A program made the translations under genes and the position numbers. The notes under the pieces were generated by a model that was given only the letters and a program-made list of their open reading frames with translations, did no database searches and was not told the origin of the DNA. DNA of 7,929 nt from assembly GCA_023458355.1 (NCBI GenBank), contig JAEWZS010000039.1, positions 1-7,929 of the forward strand, in the 5' to 3' direction. This document shows, piece by piece, positions 6,830 through 7,929 of the stretch. This DNA comes from Bacillota bacterium (lineage in GTDB: Bacteria; Bacillota; Clostridia; Christensenellales; CAG-138). The stretch's first letter is position 1; each line of letters begins with the position of its first letter.

Positions 6830-6858
6830 ATCATACATATTTTTTTTGAATATGGCAA
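6830..6858 (-). promoter_or_regulatory. sigma-A promoter for the MFS gene
   Basis: On the minus strand: TTGCCA (6858-6853, 5 of 6), 17-base spacer, TATGAT (6835-6830, 5 of 6). Predicted start near 6823 and a leader of about 43 bases. It supports translation from 6780. Confidence 0.65.
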
Positions 6859-6920
6859 GGTGCGAGAACGATTTGCGGGTCTAAAACAAGCTTATGTTAT
6901 GCTTACCGTTTTATGGCCGG

Positions 6921-6950
6921 TTGACAAACGCGGATTTACCATGATACGAT
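6921..6950 (+). promoter_or_regulatory. sigma-A promoter with extended -10 for tcdA
   Basis: TTGACA (6921-6926, perfect), 18-base spacer, TACGAT (6945-6950, 4 of 6) preceded by TGA at 6942-6944, which gives an extended TGn -10 that can compensate for the weaker hexamer. Predicted start near 6957. The promoter is back to back with the MFS promoter, with 62 bases between the two -35 boxes. Confidence 0.65.
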
Positions 6951-7002
6951 TACCCGACCGAAAAAGCTTAAGTTTTTTTGCAGGGTCGAGGTGCGGAAAA
7001 CT

Positions 7003-7770
7003 ATGTTGAACCAATTTTCAAGAACGGAGCTGCTGTTGGGCAAACAGGGTATGGAAACCCTGTCTCATGCCCGCGTTGCGGTATTTGGAATTGGCGGGGT
7101 AGGCGGTTTTACCGTGGAAGCGCTTGTCAGAAGCGGCGTAGGGACGCTTGATCTTATCGATGACGACAAGGTATGCCTCACAAATATCAACCGGCAGATA
7201 TATGCTACAAGGAAAACAGTAGGAGAATATAAGGTAGATGTAGCCAAGGCGCGGATACTGGAAATCAACCCGAATGCAACGGTAAACACGTATAAAACAT
7301 TTTATATGCCGGAAACGGCGGGTCAATTCGACTTTTCACAATATGATTATGTTGTGGACGCAATAGATACCGTGACGGGCAAAATTGAACTCGTTCTACA
7401 GGCAAATCTATTCGGAGTACCCATAATAAGCTCTATGGGCGCCGGCAATAAACTTGACCCTACAGCCTTTGAGGTTGCGGATATTTACAAAACCTCCGTT
7501 TGCCCGCTGGCGCGCGTGATGCGCCGAGAGCTTAAAAAACGGGGTATAAAAAGTTTGAAGGTCGTCTATTCCAAGGAGCCGGCTATGGTGCCTATTGATG
7601 ATATGTCCATTAGCTGCCGTGCGCATTGCATATGCCCCCCCGGCACGCAAAGAAAATGTACAGAGCGCCGTCAGGTGCCCGGCAGCAATGCGTTTGTGCC
7701 CTCCGTGGCAGGCCTTATTATCGCGGGTGAGGTCATTAAGGATTTGGTACGAACGGGAAGTGGCGAATAA
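7003..7770 (+). CDS. tcdA: tRNA threonylcarbamoyladenosine dehydratase (TcdA/CsdL, ThiF-like)
   Basis: A 255-residue E1-like (ThiF/MoeB fold) enzyme that uses ATP to cyclise t6A at position 37 of ANN-decoding tRNAs into ct6A. Visible features are the nucleotide-binding loop 'GIGGVGG' (29-35), acidic 'IDDD' (52-55), 'NINRQI' (61-66), 'DAIDTV' (119-124), 'SSMGAGNKLDP' (143-153), 'DIYKTSVCPLARVMRREL' (160-177) and the C-terminal 'FVPSVAGLIIAGEVIKDL' (231-248). Four cysteines at 205, 209, 211 and 219 sit in the tail, as I recall from other clostridial members. I prefer ATG 7003: 'MLNQFSRTELLLG' is the usual opening and GAGGTG lies 9 bases upstream. A GTG at 6991, adding four residues, is possible. 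YgcA/HesA-type relatives are less likely because the 'FSRTELLLG' and 'AGNKLDP' signatures are specific to this branch. The gene is complete. Confidence 0.94.
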   Translation: MLNQFSRTELLLGKQGMETLSHARVAVFGIGGVGGFTVEALVRSGVGTLDLIDDDKVCLTNINRQIYATRKTVGEYKVDVAKARILEINPNATVNTYKTFYMPETAGQFDFSQYDYVVDAIDTVTGKIELVLQANLFGVPIISSMGAGNKLDPTAFEVADIYKTSVCPLARVMRRELKKRGIKSLKVVYSKEPAMVPIDDMSISCRAHCICPPGTQRKCTERRQVPGSNAFVPSVAGLIIAGEVIKDLVRTGSGE

Positions 7771-7929
7771 TCGATTTGGATCGTTTGCCATACATGCATC
7801 TGCATAAGGTAAGGGGAATCGATTCCTTGCGGTTTAGTGTGCCGGAAATCATGCCATCGCTGTGTTGCCGGTGCTCGACGTAGGCACCGCTACGCCTGTG
7901 CCCGGCGCCGCAACGCTGACACGCTTTCC
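7771..7929. other. right-edge region with no supported gene; pairing-rich and G+C-rich end
   Basis: After tcdA I see no convincing terminator, RNA gene or start of a new gene. AATCGATT occurs twice (7769-7776 and 7817-7824), the second within the perfect 12-base palindrome GGAATCGATTCC (7815-7826). From about 7860 the sequence becomes G+C-rich with nested complementary segments: CGGTGC (7870-7875) with GCACCG (7884-7889), GGCAC (7883-7887) with GTGCC (7898-7902), and GTTGC (7864-7868) with GCAAC (7910-7914). It is cut by the window edge, so any gene or element here cannot be judged. Confidence 0.4.

Noticed and set aside
7736..7927. Another minus-strand open frame from the edge, running into the end of tcdA.
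   Set aside because: It overlaps the well-supported tcdA 3' end on the opposite strand and has no family features; treated as a shadow.
7849..7929. Minus-strand frame open from the right edge for 26 codons to a TGA, giving a small Ala/Gly/Thr-rich tail.
   Set aside because: It could be the C-terminus of a gene entering from the right, but it is too short, has no recognisable motif, and open frames are expected in G+C-rich sequence.

Overview
The window reads as chromosomal DNA of a low-to-mid G+C, probably anaerobic Firmicute (Clostridia-like). This is inferred from the strong AGGAGG-type ribosome binding sites, sigma-A style promoters, a TTG start, and proteins that match clostridial versions of their families from memory (DUF362-ferredoxin, DUF2156, TcdA with a Cys-rich tail). 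No rRNA, tRNA, CRISPR array, insertion sequence or phage gene is visible.

Layout from left to right. (1) A DUF362 protein with a C-terminal two-cluster ferredoxin domain on +, cut by the left edge of the window. (2) On -, convergent with it and only 16 bases away, an unusual single reading frame that joins a complete ten-helix EamA/DMT transporter to a complete AadA/DUF4111-like nucleotidyltransferase. (3) A 224-base divergent intergenic region with a promoter for each neighbour and two inverted repeats. (4) An 8-oxoguanine deaminase-type amidohydrolase on +, starting at TTG, followed by a structured 3' region and a strong intrinsic terminator. (5) A DUF2156 (LPG_synthase_C, GNAT-like) protein on + with its own near-consensus promoter. 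(6) A shared hairpin, then a UMF1/Atg22-type MFS transporter on -. (7) A divergent region with two good promoters, then tcdA (tRNA t6A dehydratase) on +. (8) About 160 bases to the right edge with no gene I can support.

The genes alternate in strand, and each has its own promoter or terminator, so they look like single-gene transcription units rather than an operon. No shared pathway links them: they cover redox (DUF362), small-molecule export (DMT, UMF1), oxidised-purine deamination, acyl/aminoacyl transfer and tRNA modification. The observation most worth following is the transporter-nucleotidyltransferase fusion. It puts an apparently intact nucleotide-transfer active site on the expected cytoplasmic end of a drug/metabolite transporter, which suggests coupled modification and transport, or a resistance or self-protection function. 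Several gene starts are placed downstream of the longest possible start, because a ribosome binding site or a promoter decides between them.
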